Assembly (NCBI GenBank): GCA_031841125.1
Contig: CM063111.1
Coordinates: 57,411,535-57,475,534, forward strand
Direction: 5' to 3'
Source: Acanthococcus lagerstroemiae
Lineage: Eukaryota; Arthropoda; Insecta; Hemiptera; Eriococcidae
Length of the DNA stretch: 64,000 bases
Shown here: in pieces, positions 1-10,656 of the stretch
Numbering within the stretch: position 1 is the stretch's first letter
Layout: each line of letters opens with the position of its first letter
Position numbers and translations under genes: made by a program
Notes under the pieces: generated by a model
What the model was told of the DNA's origin: nothing
The model's database searches: none
Seen by the model: only the letters and a program-made list of their open reading frames with translations

Positions 1-884
1 CATTTATCATCGACTATTTTTTTTATTTTTATTTTTTTTTGCCTCTAATACTCCTCTCGCGATATAATTATTGTTATTTAACAGGGAAAGGGGGGAGGAG
101 GGGAAGCAAAGTAATGCCGATTGTAGACGAATGCGCTTGTTGCGTTGGCCGAGAGTCATTGAGAAGGTACGTTCGCCGCGATCACGTTCACACCTACCCG
201 AGGTTGTTTTCGAAATTCATAACCACAGGCTCGGCATCGATTGGTTCGAGTTGTAAATCGAGAGCAGACATTTTAAGTAGCAGGAACGTGTACACGTTTC
301 AGTGGGTTCGCCAAAGAAAATGCGAGGGGCAACAATCCCTCTGTGTTTACCCTCACACGGATGGCGAGAAACCTAGACCTTTGTTCTTCGATGTGGGTGA
401 AATTATCTTCTCTAGACGTGTGTATCGCGAGCAACACCTCAAAGCTCCGAGCTTTCTTGATTAACAGACACGTGGGTGTCCCAAACGCTGCACAGCCTTT
501 TCGGAATTGACTGAATACTTCGAACATCGATGTTAGTCAGCCGACCGAGTTGATGGCTATTTTTCTTCAGACACCCGGACAATGGCTGTCGATTGAGGCC
601 TGAAGACCGAATCCGGAATTTGGACTGATGCTGAATCTGAATGGCGTCGGGAAGTAAACATGGCTTTTAACGGCCAGTGCGGATGATTTCAGGCATTATA
701 GATGGGCTTCACCCCCTGGCCGTACCGCGGATAAGTCTCTTCGCCGACACTCGCTTCGCTAGTGCGGCTGTCTGCTCAGCGTTACGCCCACATATGAAGA
801 AAAATTTCTACCTTTCAAAGGTCTCACTCCCGGAATCGGTGCTCTGCCGGCTATCTTGAGAGGGGAAATGGCTTAAGTACTTGA
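1..884. other. Unassigned DNA, no recognised gene
   Basis: I recognise nothing here. An open frame of 141 codons runs on the plus strand at 39-464, but its translation shows no family motif, signal peptide or membrane segment. A pyrimidine stretch followed by ttatttaacag at about 73-83 looks like a 3' splice site, so an exon is possible but unsupported. The DNA is moderately CpG-bearing compared with the AT-rich repeats further right. Confidence 0.4.
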
Positions 885-1010
885 AGATGATGAAAATCAT
901 TTTTTTGACTTCTTCCGACTCGTTAAGAACTCATTAAGACTTATCAAGACTTGTTCAGATTGTGTTAAGATTCATCAATATTTGTCGAGATTTGTTAAAA
1001 TCATAGGCGG
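885..1010. repeat. Short-word degenerate array (AAGACTT type)
   Basis: Words related to AAGACTT recur about every 10-12 bases (aagactcattaagactt, tcaagacttgttcagatt, ttaagattcatcaa). The same word in reverse complement (AAGTCTT) builds the larger arrays at 30,600 and 62,480, so this is a short minus-orientation member of the same sequence style. A run of 11 G follows at 1,029-1,039. Confidence 0.5.
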
Positions 1011-1360
1011 ACTTGGATTGTAAGGCCTGGGGGGGGGGGCTCAGAAGGCTATTCCTTCCAGAAATTCGATTTAGTTTACCTCTAAATTAGATTTTTGATA
1101 CAAGTTTAAGATCCCAAGAGAGAGAAAGAGCGCCCCCTCCTCTTCCCTATGGTCTGCCTGTGGTTAGAACTCTCAAGATATATGTCTTGTGGAGAGTCTC
1201 TCATATTGTTCATTTGAATTTTGGTTCGTCTGCCAGTCTGTCTCGAATCCTGAACAGAATTTTCTATTATGCGGCGGTGGTTGAGTCGTAGAGGTTTCTG
1301 GTAAGTATATTAGAAGATTAACGCAGTAAAAAAGTGATGACTTCCTTCGACTTGTTCTAC
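1011..1360. other. Unassigned DNA with a poly-G run
   Basis: I see no gene. The stretch holds a G homopolymer near 1,029-1,039 and ordinary AT-rich sequence. Confidence 0.4.
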
Positions 1361-1455
1361 TTTGTTTGTTCGATTGTTTACTTCGTTCGTTGGTTTGGTG
1401 GGTTGGATTGATCAAATTGGTTGGGTTGATTAAGTTAGCTGGCAACCAATCGAAC
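1361..1455. repeat. GGTTGGTT-type degenerate array
   Basis: Words of the form ggttggttgggttgatt repeat with small spacers. Similar tracts lie at about 1,598-1,650 and 3,855-3,925, on both sides of the R1-clade LINE fragment, which suggests an older low-complexity field into which the LINE inserted, or LINE-flank repeats. Confidence 0.5.
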
Positions 1456-1597
1456 CCGTTCTGACCCAAATATGCACCAACATGTTCAGGTACAGCTTCA
1501 GGGCGAGACGCAGAACGCTACCAGGAGAAGATTCTACGACCCTTTTCTAGTTTTCTGTAGAGGAGTGGCGGGGGTCAGAATTTCGAACACCACATGG

Positions 1598-1650
1598 GTA
1601 AGTCGGTTCAGTTGGTTGGTTGAGTTGATTGGTTTGGGTATGTTGGCTGG
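1598..1650. repeat. GGTTGGTT-type degenerate array
   Basis: A second tract of the GGTTGGTTGAGTT style, immediately upstream of the LINE-derived coding sequence that becomes recognisable near 1,665. Confidence 0.45.
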
Positions 1651-1664
1651 TGGACGCGCGGACT

Positions 1665-3850
1665 TAAGACCCTTAAGACTAGACTCAAGAATCTACGAAG
1701 AAAAGCCCACAAAGTATCCAATCCATTAAAACTTCGAGATCAAAAAGGAGAGGCTCACACTGAGAGATAAAATTAGGAGATCAAAGGCCAAGAAATGGCG
1801 AGAATTTACCGTGCTCGACCGACCATGGGGCAAGCCGTATAAGGCAGTGGTGAAGCCGAGAGGCAATACCGAAGTTCAACCGCACCTCCACAAAGAGTGC
1901 GGGAGCGTAACCAGAGACAGAGAGGAGGCGCAAAGGCACCTACTCGAGGTTAAATTTCCTGTCTCTAGTCCGGCCCTCCAGCCGGAAGAAGACCTTAATC
2001 CCACAGAAGAGATCAGCCCAGAGGTGACTGATGCCGACGTCACCGAGGCATTAAAAAGTGGCCGCAATAGATCTGCTCCCGGCAAGGATGGTGTTAATTA
2101 TAAGGTGCTTAAGCTACTCACTATTAGGCATCCAGGTCTGCTGCCTAAAATATACTCAGACTGCCTCTACCACCAGATTTTTCCAAAGGTGTGGAAGCAT
2201 AGGATGGGGGTGTGGTTCCTTAAAGTCGGTAAGGATCCTCATCTCCCTATTGAGTGTGGTAGGGAAAATCTTCGAGAAAATATTGGCCAAGTACATCAGG
2301 GCTACTGCTAAGTTATCAGATACGCAGTATGGCTTCCGGGCCGAACTGGAAACAAAAGACTGCCTGCTTGCAGTTCTGAACAAGAAAAAGCTCCATCGCC
2401 GAGCTTACCAGTATACGGCCATGACGGCCCTAGATATCTCGAGCGCCTACAATAACATATCCTGGCCTCACACCATCAACGAGCTCAAGAAAAAAGGAGT
2501 AAATCGCCGTGTTGTCGGCGTTGTGAAGAGTTACTTCAGTGACAGATACGTGAGCTGTGGAGTAGAGCCCACCGAAAGAAAAAATATCCATTGCGGCTGC
2601 CCACAGGGGTCTGTCCTAGGGCCCCTGCTTTGGAATATCGGATACGACGGTGTCCTGGAGACACTTGCGAGCAGGAGCTTCGAGGCATGGACCTACGCTG
2701 ATGATACCATGATCGTCACTTCTACCAACAGTAAAACAGAATTGGTATGCAGAAGACAAAAAACGCGGTCACCTCTGTCTAAGAAATGCTGACTAAGACG
2801 AACCTTAAACTCAACAGCGCTAAGACGGAAATAGTGGTGTTCGGTAACATCCTACGTTTGGCAGTCCCAAAGATAAAGATGAACATTGAAACCACACTGA
2901 CCGAATCCACCACCCACATGAAATATCTTGGGAGTGGTGGTGGACTGGAGACTCCAGTGTGACAGACACCTGGACTACCTGGAGGAAAAGGCCTCCCACG
3001 CTCTGCCAAAAATCACCAGCATATGCCAAAACACATACGGCTACTCCATTGAGGTGAGAAAAACGATGCTTACCGGCACCAGCGGTGCGTATTTCCGGTA
3101 CGCATCTACATGCTACAGTGGGGTGCTGATGCGAGATGAATACAAAAATGGATTAGCCTCATACATAAGAACATTGTAGTATGCGTGGGCCATCTGTATA
3201 GGACCGTATCCTATCTGGGGGCCTGTGCGATCACCGGACAGCCCCCAATGGTGCTGGACATCAAAGGCAGAGCAATCCTTACGGCTACAAGGAAACAATG
3301 GGAAGCCTCATGGGGTCCGTTCCATAGACCCCCTATGGACACGGACATTCCCAGCCACCTGGACGCCGAAATCAAGATAGTCTGGCAGCGATGGTGGAAT
3401 GAGTACCCCTCGGGCAGATGGACGTACAAACTGATACCTAAGGTAAGGTACGATGGCATAGAGGTAGACTTCTATACGTCGCAGGTGCTGAATGGACACG
3501 AAAAGTGGCCCCTCCGCACCGAGCTCACACTGTATAGCATGAACACTAAGCAGGAAATAAATAAATAAGAATAAGTTTAAAAAACCAGTACAGTAAGAAT
3601 AGTATGAAATCAATAGCTAAGTTAGGATAACCAGTGCAAACTATAATAAATAATAATAATTATATTGTGAGTGAGGCGGGGGGAAGGTGCATTGAGAAAC
3701 CTCTGGTGCTATGGGCTCCCTCTCGCAACACAAACCAACGCGGTATATAACACGTGCCCCCCCCCACTTTTAATCCCCATGTAAGGGTCAGGTGCGGGCA
3801 TCCGAAAGGGACCATACTCGAGTGTGTGGCGGACGGCGCGAAAAGAGAAA
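1665..3850 (+). mobile_element. 5'-truncated R1-clade non-LTR retrotransposon
   Basis: This is a decayed LINE that keeps part of the linker upstream of the reverse transcriptase, the RT domain, the C-terminal region and a 3' stretch after 3,568. R1 clade is inferred from the C-terminal block GRWTYKLIP followed by TSQVLNGHEKW, which fits the GRWTxxLIP / QVLTGHGxF block known from R1, TRAS and Waldo elements. There is no endonuclease domain, as expected for 5' truncation. The right edge is unclear: sequence after 3,568 through about 3,850 may be 3'UTR. No TSD was found. Confidence 0.75.
1736..3568 (+). pseudogene. R1-clade LINE ORF2 (reverse transcriptase) remnant
   Basis: The RT would copy element RNA at the nicked target in the nucleus. 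In order: AKKWREF and PWGKPYKAVV (1,787-1,840), SAPGKDG (2,072-2,092), VVGKIFEKI, QYGFRAELETKDCL, palm motif A LDISSAYNNISW, motif B GCPQGSVLGPLLW, and the YADD catalytic box at 2,694-2,705. Downstream are NSAKTEIVVF, MKYLG, VVVDWRLQCDRHLDYLE and the C-terminal GRWTYKLIP block. The reading frame changes near 2,243, 2,770, 2,930 and 3,180, and there is a stop at 1,727, so it is dead. The protein stops at 3,568 before the usual CCHC motif of the family. Confidence 0.8.
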
Positions 3851-3854
3851 AAAA

Positions 3855-3925
3855 GTTGGGTGAGTTGGTTAAGTTGGTAGGTTGGTTAATTGGCTAGCCA
3901 GTCAGACCAACTGACTGCCTGCCTA
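3855..3925. repeat. GGTTGGTT-type array with GTCAG words
   Basis: The words gttggttaagttggt and taggttggttaattgg continue into gccagtcagaccaactgactgcctgcc. It belongs to the same style as 1,361-1,455. Confidence 0.45.
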
Positions 3926-4220
3926 TCTACCTGCGTGGTGTCTTTCCCTCTCGGATCCCGAAATTTTCCCCAAAAGTAATCCGGGAAGCACCCCACCTCA
4001 ACGCCCGGAATTCACCTTTTCGGGCGTCGTCTCGTAGACTTGAGGGCAAATCAGGAGCTTTATTTCGACACCTCCTTCTATGATATTTCTGGAGCAGATT
4101 GAAAAACAATGCAATATTTCTATCATTTTGCACAATTTCATGTAGAATATTTCTAAGACAGAATTTTGCCGTTACAACGTTAACTTCTCGAGCCAAGTGG
4201 AACAATAGTATATTACACAC
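3926..4220. other. Unassigned DNA
   Basis: No gene or repeat relative recognised. A minus-strand open frame of 98 codons (3,927-4,223) has no recognisable feature. Confidence 0.4.
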
Positions 4221-4263
4221 CAAGAGTCAAAAGTGAGTCATGTAAACTCACTTTTGGCTCTTG
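4221..4263. repeat. Short hairpin, 18-bp arms
   Basis: The arms at 4,221-4,238 and 4,246-4,263 are reverse complements with one mismatch (caagagtcaaaagtgagt against actcacttttggctcttg) around a 7-base loop. It lies 13 bases outside the TIR element that begins at 4,277. It may be a terminal palindrome of another element. Confidence 0.7.
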
Positions 4264-4276
4264 TTGTGGAAGATAT

Positions 4277-4804
4277 TTTTTATACTACTTGATCAGAAGC
4301 GGCAATGTATTTTGCTGAAATGATTTGTATTTTTTTTAAATCTATTTGTTTATTTAAATTATAGACAAATGATATTTGTGTGCGTAATTAATTCAAAAAT
4401 TTAATTTGCTCGTTTAATTACTACAAAGTACAGTATCACAGTCTTGTCTTCAGTTTGTTTACGTGCACAAACAGCATACACAGGTAGTGGCCAGCAAAAA
4501 CGTAACGAAGGTTAACAACAAACGGTAACAGCTGTTCTATGTCGTGAATATTTAAATGCGTTCTTAAGTCGCTATTTTGTAATTCGTTCTGTGGCCGAGT
4601 GGTTAGAGACAATCGCTGCATTTCAGTCAGTTACCGATACGAAATTACTGGCCAGCAATTTTTTCATGTAAAAATGCTTTACATTGAGGGACGTTTACTT
4701 TACATGCAGGTGTAGTTAGCACTCGATGCATGAATGATAGGCGCTTCTTGTCATCTGTAAAACACCAACATAAACATTGGTTTTCTGATCAAGTAGTATA
4801 AAAA
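4277..4804. mobile_element. Non-autonomous TIR element (MITE-like), 528 bp
   Basis: Perfect 22-bp terminal inverted repeats lie at 4,277-4,298 and 4,783-4,804 (core actacttgatcagaa and its reverse complement). A weaker match continues inward around caatgt. No transposase frame is present. A tRNA-like A-box segment lies inside at about 4,588-4,610. The TSD is unclear; tata-like flanks are compatible with a TA-type target but this is not decisive. Confidence 0.7.
4580..4660 (+). repeat. tRNA-like segment (A-box) inside the TIR element
   Basis: The string ctgtggccgagtggttaga matches the D-arm and A-box region of tRNA-Ser/Leu-type genes (TGGCCGAGTGG). No convincing B-box, anticodon arm or acceptor pairing follows, so it is not a tRNA gene. 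It may be the head of a degraded tRNA-derived SINE inside the TIR element. Confidence 0.4.
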
Positions 4805-4883
4805 CTAATTTGTGATATCATTTTGTGCTCTGAGGACGCTCGGACCTCCGGCAACTTTCGGTACACTGATTAAAACTGTCATT

Positions 4884-4979
4884 AAGCCCTAACAGCCCCC
4901 TCCCCCTCCCGACGTCTCTGAAGTGATGTTCGAAAGGGCGGATTCCAGGGCTCAGATTGAGAGTAAAATTAGAAAAGAG
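4884..4979 (+). mobile_element. SINE 3' part, copy 1
   Basis: The sequence from agccctaacagcc through cgacgtctctgaag, gggcggattccagggctca and gagagtaaaattagaaa aligns by eye with the tail half of copies 2 (41,501-41,675) and 3 (52,764-52,983), which lie on the other strand. Only the body and 3' end remain; the tRNA-like head is missing. Confidence 0.7.
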
Positions 4980-6450
4980 AACAGAAGCCCTTTTGGTACA
5001 AAAATTCAGCCCCTTACAGTTTTATATTCATCTATAATGCACAATATTATACTAGACCAAGTAGCCACGCAGTTTTGAACTATTTACGGTCGGCTGCAAT
5101 TACGCGAACGAGGTTTTTGGTGTACATTCTGGAAAGTCTGGCGTACTGCAGGCTGATGATGACGACGAGTATCCGTGTATACGATATGTAAATTCACGGC
5201 GCTGCACGTCGGGGACGACGGTGGCCGGGGAAAGCGCGCGATACAAATTGAACATTCAGTTTGTGTCCGTGCGCGCTAAACGCGTTCGATAGAAATGTAA
5301 GATAGAAACATTAAGCTACATAATGAGACACTGCTCCGGAACGTGATCTGCACTTCATGTTGCCATTATTAGGTTTATATAATTCAATCGTGCCGCCGCC
5401 GTTTCTACATTGTACCGACTTATTAAATTGCCGCCGCTTTTTTCGGGGTGCCCCGAAGACCCCGCAGCTGCGCCGCCGGCTGACGAGTGTAGTGCACCAC
5501 TTCTTCGTGCCTCGTCAGCGTACGTGGACACGAATTGCGACCGGTAATTAGAGCCGGTCTGGCCTGCGACGGGCTGAAGGTGATTTCAATTTCGGACAGA
5601 CAAATACACCTATCAGTCAGGGAGGGGGTCAAGAGGCTTCGGCCCCATGGGCCAGATTAGAGATTTTTGTTACCTAAGCCGATATGAGAATGTTATCGTC
5701 CAGCAAATGTAGCGTCCAAAAAATGAGCGCGCCAAAAAATATGGACCGCAACAGGTTCTGCGGACGACGACACTCTCATGTCGGCGAAACAGACGTGAAA
5801 ATGTTTTCCCGTGGTTGCAAACTCGTTTGCAAGATGATGCACTAGCAGAGTGTAGTGCTCGCAGGCTGGTACAAGGAACGTGATGCTTGCAAGGGAATAT
5901 AGGCTGACACAAGGATTGTGGTATGTGGTATGTACTCGCAGGTGAATGAAGTGTTGAGCCAGTCAGTCAGTAAATCCAGTCATATTCAGGCGAATGGGTT
6001 TGGGGATTTTAGTTTTGCAAGGAAGTATCCTTCGGGATTTTTTCCTTTAGGCAAATATTTTTCAGGCAAGTGAATTCAGGAAAAAGGGGGTAAACCCTGT
6101 AGACCGTATACATGTATTAAGACAGATAATAGAAAAAATGAACGACTTTAGACTTCCACTCTGTTTAGCATTCCTGAACTTCGAAAAAGCTTCTGATGGG
6201 TATACGAAAAGTCGTCGCGCGAAACTCGTCAGGTATTTTAGATCGCGAAGAAATTTCGTCGCTATGAAATTGTAAAGTGGTTAATGTTATCACGAGGAAG
6301 ACGATGACGAAGAAATATACAGTACCATACTCGCATGGAGTGTTGAACAGGTTTACGCATGGTTTGAAATGAGAAGAGAACCGTTGAAATGAGTAACAAT
6401 AAGAGAGAAAAAGGCAAGTAAGAGTCAGTATAGGGAACTTGGCGTGACGT
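4980..6450. other. Unassigned DNA
   Basis: No gene recognised. About 5,796-5,845 (gtgaaaatgttttcccgtggttgcaaa) resembles 45,736-45,785, so a dispersed repeat fragment is present. The segment 5,160-5,560 is CpG-richer. The minus-strand frames at 5,423-5,632 and 5,670-5,912 show no recognisable domain. Confidence 0.35.
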
Positions 6451-6730
6451 CATTATTTATTTATTTATTGAGAATTAGCCCTCCACAACAGCCTGATGGC
6501 CAATTACAGTGGGGGGCATATAAAAAGAGTTCTTAATATAAGTACGTAAAGAAAGAGAGAAAAAAATCACAAAAGAAAGGAAAGAAAAAGTAACTAAAGA
6601 AAAAGAAAGAGGAAAAAGACAACTGAAAGAGAGAAAGAATAAAAAATAATAATAATAAAAATAAAATAAAAATAAATAAGTTTAAAAAATAATGAAAAAT
6701 TAGATATCTAATTTTCGAATCGCCAGCCAT
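6451..6730. repeat. ATTT repeat followed by A/G-rich tract
   Basis: ttatttatttatttattg at about 6,453-6,471 precedes a segment with ccacaacagcctgatggcc, then a strongly purine-rich strand from about 6,540 to 6,690 built from aaagaaag-type words and aataataataa. It could be a retroelement 3' end, but no coding part adjoins it. Confidence 0.4.
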
Positions 6731-8023
6731 ACCCTCGTGTCCCTACCCCATTCACTCGTCAGTCGTAGGCCACAAAATAGGTAAACTGAAAACTTGATAA
6801 AATGTCCGTGAAGTACATTCCTAGCTAACGAGAGCAAGGAAGAGAGACATTAGACAAAGGATAAGCAGATCTCGAGGCACACAGCGCCAAACAAGGGACT
6901 GCCAAGAACCACGGGGTGCCAGTTCAGCAAGATGAGTAGACTGAGCCTTCAGGATGCAAAGAATCAGATGAAGTCAAAAGTTTGGAGCAAAATCAGTCAT
7001 CATAAGTTGGTTTGTCCCTTATGAGAGGTAATCCATGCGTTTTCAGCAATCCGTTATAACTTATAAAGTTTCATGAAGAACTGACTCAGTTTGCAACGGG
7101 TGATGAGTTGAAAATGTTCTAGAGCTAGGTTTCACCCTGTTCAACTCGAGCCCTACTTCTAACTCGAAAATAACAATTTTGACGGTTTTGATGAAGATAA
7201 TAATATTGTAGAGTTTGTACGCGGAATAGCCCATCACAATATTTCTTCTTAATTATTAAGTAATTCAAACTGTAGATAACTAACATAATTTACTATACCT
7301 ACTCGTATACACGTTATTCTAATTTCGCAGCGTCAAATTTTCGGCTTTCAGTTTCTGCGCAACGAATTTTCCTGCACCCGTTTTTGATACCTTGAAAATG
7401 GAGGCAATGCTAACAGCGAACAACTAGAATTAGAGAAGCCCTCTACCTGCAGATGGTCGAGCACATTTATAGAAACGCTATAGTAACGATTACAGTAAAG
7501 GACAGCAGCGTGCAAATGCCACTTAAGAGGGATAAGACAAAGAGATGCCCTCTCTCCCAAATTATTTACTGCGACACTCTTCGACAGCATACAGGAAGAC
7601 GTGTTTTTTATTCTAAGCCAATACAAACAAATTTTGACACTTCGACACTTGGGAATTTGAGATGAGTCAGCAGGGAATTTAACAATTTTTGCCCCTCCAG
7701 ATAAACTCTTGGCTACGTCCCTGTATTGAAGGTATCTAACTTGGTGAACATTGGCCTGACAGACGCTCAGTTTTGATGCCTTGGTCAGCAATTTCATTTA
7801 CTATGAACATTACTGCTGGTTTTAGGTTTATAATAACTTCCGGTCTTGGTTTATAACTTAATCTTCGATGGAGGGAAACAAGCAGAGGTTAGCTTGTTCT
7901 GACTTTCCTACCATTTATTATGCAGAGACGTTGGATTAACATGTTATGAGAGAACATGGGCAAATTTTACGGAGTTTCCAATTTAAAAAATACATCTGAA
8001 GAAACAGTGGTGTAGCTCCCATT
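6731..8023. other. Unassigned DNA with one TIR-element end
   Basis: No gene recognised. The segment about 7,640-7,726, ending ggctacgtccctg, resembles the right half of the CAGGGACGTACC element at 36,310-36,550, so it is probably a fragment of that family. The 149-codon minus-strand frame at 7,348-7,797 crosses it and is not a credible gene. Confidence 0.35.
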
Positions 8024-8335
8024 GGTGGAGCATATGATGATGCACGCATGCCAAATTGGCTCTGCCCCCCCCCCCTCGGAAACTACCCTTTCAAGTATTA
8101 CATCAGTCGCCCGAGGAAAGCCTTGAGGCTGGTCCGGGCCCCCATTTCGTCTCTTCTTGTTTCGGATTCACGCTGTCCGACCAGGGCCACTATGGGACAC
8201 CCTACTGACCGAGGTGACACTCACCCAGCATTAACCTGGAACTGGGTGCACCACAGCTGGACGCGCTTTCTTCCTTCACCCCTCGCATTCTCGTTTTAGT
8301 ACCGACGCAGGTAAGTGGCGACGGCGGGGTACAGT
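8024..8335 (-). mobile_element. R1-clade LINE 3'UTR fragment, copy D
   Basis: The plus strand reads gatgcacgcatgccaaa, aaactaccctttc, ctactgaccgagg, acgcgct and cgacgcagg in the same order as 55,135-55,475 and, in reverse complement, 31,720-32,085. The two relatives carry the C-terminal coding end, which fixes this one as the 3'UTR of the same element on the minus strand. It was truncated before the coding region. Confidence 0.75.
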
Positions 8336-8559
8336 CTAAAAGAGACCTAACAAGTACCAGAAGTGCTAATTAGCAACAATCGGGTTGAACGCGTGTTGTA
8401 AACACAGTGTCAACAAGTCTAGAGTAGTCTCACGAAGTCTCAAGGGTTTCCTCACTCTTGATGAGTTTTTTAAGATATCGCAGCAAAACCTTACAGAATC
8501 TATGGGGTGTACTATTCTTCTATAACACAGTTCTAATGTATCTTGTTCTGAACGTCTAG
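8336..8559. repeat. Short AGTCT-type array fragment
   Basis: gtcaacaagtctagagtagtctcacgaagtctcaaggg at about 8,408-8,455 shows AGTCT words spaced about 10 bases apart, as in the larger arrays. The rest is unassigned. Confidence 0.35.
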
Positions 8560-10434
8560 TCACCTTCCGTAGGCCATTTCTCCATCTGCGTGTCTTTTTA
8601 CCCTCTATCTGATTCCTTTTTCACGCGACCTTCCGATTTGCTGTTTGTAAGAGGAAAGGGGTACCGAGAAAACTGTGAGCGGCTCGGTCGAGACTGGCAC
8701 TGCCGGCCGTTGACTATAGCTCGATGGTTCGCTTATTCACTTCGTCAGTCCCTGGAAACTTACCCACTACCTCCGCACACGCTACGCACAGCTTTCTCCT
8801 TTCGCCTGTTCGTTCTGCCCGACCTCTCGTGTCGGTAGAGTCCGATGTCAAATCTGTCAATCATACTGCGTTACCCAAAGGTACCGAAATCACTCGGACT
8901 AGAGTTTTGGTAGGGCCTACCACTGCCTACGATGGAGAGGTCCGAGCTTCTTTCCATATTCGCTCATCTTCCTCATGAAATCGCATTCCATGCTCGGCTT
9001 GTTTTACTCTTACGTTACTCATTCCACTCGGTTCGGCCAGCCAAAAACTTTCCGCTTACAGTTAGACGGGCGTGGAACGGAACCAATTCCTAACGTTCAT
9101 CGGGCTCGCGAGCTTATGTGGTCCTACATAGCATTCAGGAGCCGCAGCGCAGCATCATTTGCCTTTTGATGATGTACTAAAGGTAAGCCGAAACTGCGTT
9201 ATCAGACTGCCTGTGGCTTCCACGACGTCGGAAGGTGAAAACAAGGTGCACCGAGACGAGCAAATGAGAAGATAAATTAAATTTACGCGCTCGGATCAAC
9301 GATCTCATCGGCGGTACACTCGGTAACTCGTTTGTACGTGTATTGGGTTTCCAGCTTCCACATCTGTCCGGCATTTTTCCGCGGTTGACCTTTTCCAGAA
9401 GGCGAAGCGACGCGATGGACCTCGATGACAATATTTAAAAACTGCTAATCGGCGTGCATCGTGCTCGACTTGTTTCGATGACACCGGGCTCGGCATACGG
9501 GTAGGTAATCAGAAATTAATTCAATTTGGTGTTCGAATCTGTGTATACCGAATTGTATCGCCGATGTGCAAAGTCGATGTTCGCGAAGACTTCGTCGTTT
9601 CTTCGCGGGTTTTTTCTGCACACTCTTCGAGTGTGACACACCCACGAAAAGGTCACGGTCGGGCCGCCACAGCTCTTCGGCTCTTACATAACCGGCGAAA
9701 TAATTTTTTCTTTTTTGATACCTGTATATTTGTAAGGTGCCGAATGTGTGTATTTGTACAGCAATGCGGCGTACTTCTGTCACATGAGATAATACGCGCA
9801 AGAAAACACCTTAGACTAAATTGCATTGACATTATCTGAGTATGCGCGCAATTCGAATAGAGCTTAGAGTGCAGACAATGTTGTCCTTTCCCCGGCAATA
9901 CATCTTCAATCGCCGCGGCGGGGGTAAAGAATGCTGGAGGAACATGAAAACAGGAATAAGCCGACTTCATTAATGTCTCGGAAAATCGAGCTCGTTTGAG
10001 GGCCTTTTGCTGTGTATCTTTCTTATAGAGTACCAACAGGAATTCCAAGGTCTTGGCCGAATCTTCATTTCGTGTCAAAATTACTCCTAACGTTTAATTC
10101 CGGCTAATTCGAACTTCCTTTTTAACGCAAATACTTCTTGGCATAGACTTAAAGGCTGAGGCCGGACTTCCCATAGGGCTCATTTTGGCTTCAGCCACGA
10201 GCAGCGAATTTAGAAGGGGTAACGGACAAATTTTGGCCTTTTCTAAAACCGTAGGTATTTCGTCGTGCACGTTTGTATTCGTATTTCTAAACAGAGTTTT
10301 AAAAAATTATTTCATTTTCCCCACAATTCTGCCAGTGACCACTTATTCGCACGGAAGAGAGGGGCAAGTCCGGTTTTAAAATTAGTAACATCGTAAATCT
10401 GTTCTTATCAAAGACAATTTCATAAGTTGTCGGG
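8560..10434. other. CpG-bearing unassigned DNA
   Basis: No repeat relative or protein family recognised. Overlapping open frames on both strands (8,724-8,978 plus; 9,445-9,801 and 9,653-10,078 minus) reflect lower stop density rather than recognised genes. The stretch differs from the AT-rich repeats around it and may be single-copy host DNA. Confidence 0.35.
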
Positions 10435-10488
10435 TCAGTGCGATTTGGAGCCGCATTCAATTTTTCTCAAAATGTGATTTTGATACAC

Positions 10489-10651
10489 CCGCGGACTGGC
10501 AAGGGAATTGTAAAGGGGAAATACTGGTTGGGGGCCGCGGGCCCCAACCAGTATTTTTCCATTTCTGAAAAGAGTCAAGTCATATTTTGGGTGGGCCCGC
10601 AGTCCAAGGGGCCCGGCCGGGGAATCTCCCACCCCCCTAGCCAGTCCGCGG
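10489..10651. mobile_element. 163-bp TIR element, copy 1
   Basis: The 12-bp terminal inverted repeats are perfect: ccgcggactggc at 10,489-10,500 and gccagtccgcgg at 10,640-10,651. Inside is a second near-perfect hairpin centred on the ccgcggg near 10,535, with arms atactggttgggg and ccccaaccagtat. It has no coding capacity. The second copy is at 11,268 in the same orientation. Confidence 0.75.
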
Positions 10652-10656
10652 TTGCC

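Noticed and set aside
39..464. 141-codon plus-strand frame as a gene
   Set aside because: No family signature, an overlapping frame on the other strand, and no supported splice structure; kept only as unassigned DNA.
4580..4660. tRNA-Ser/Leu gene
   Set aside because: Only the D-arm/A-box part matches; no anticodon stem, T-arm B-box or acceptor pairing.
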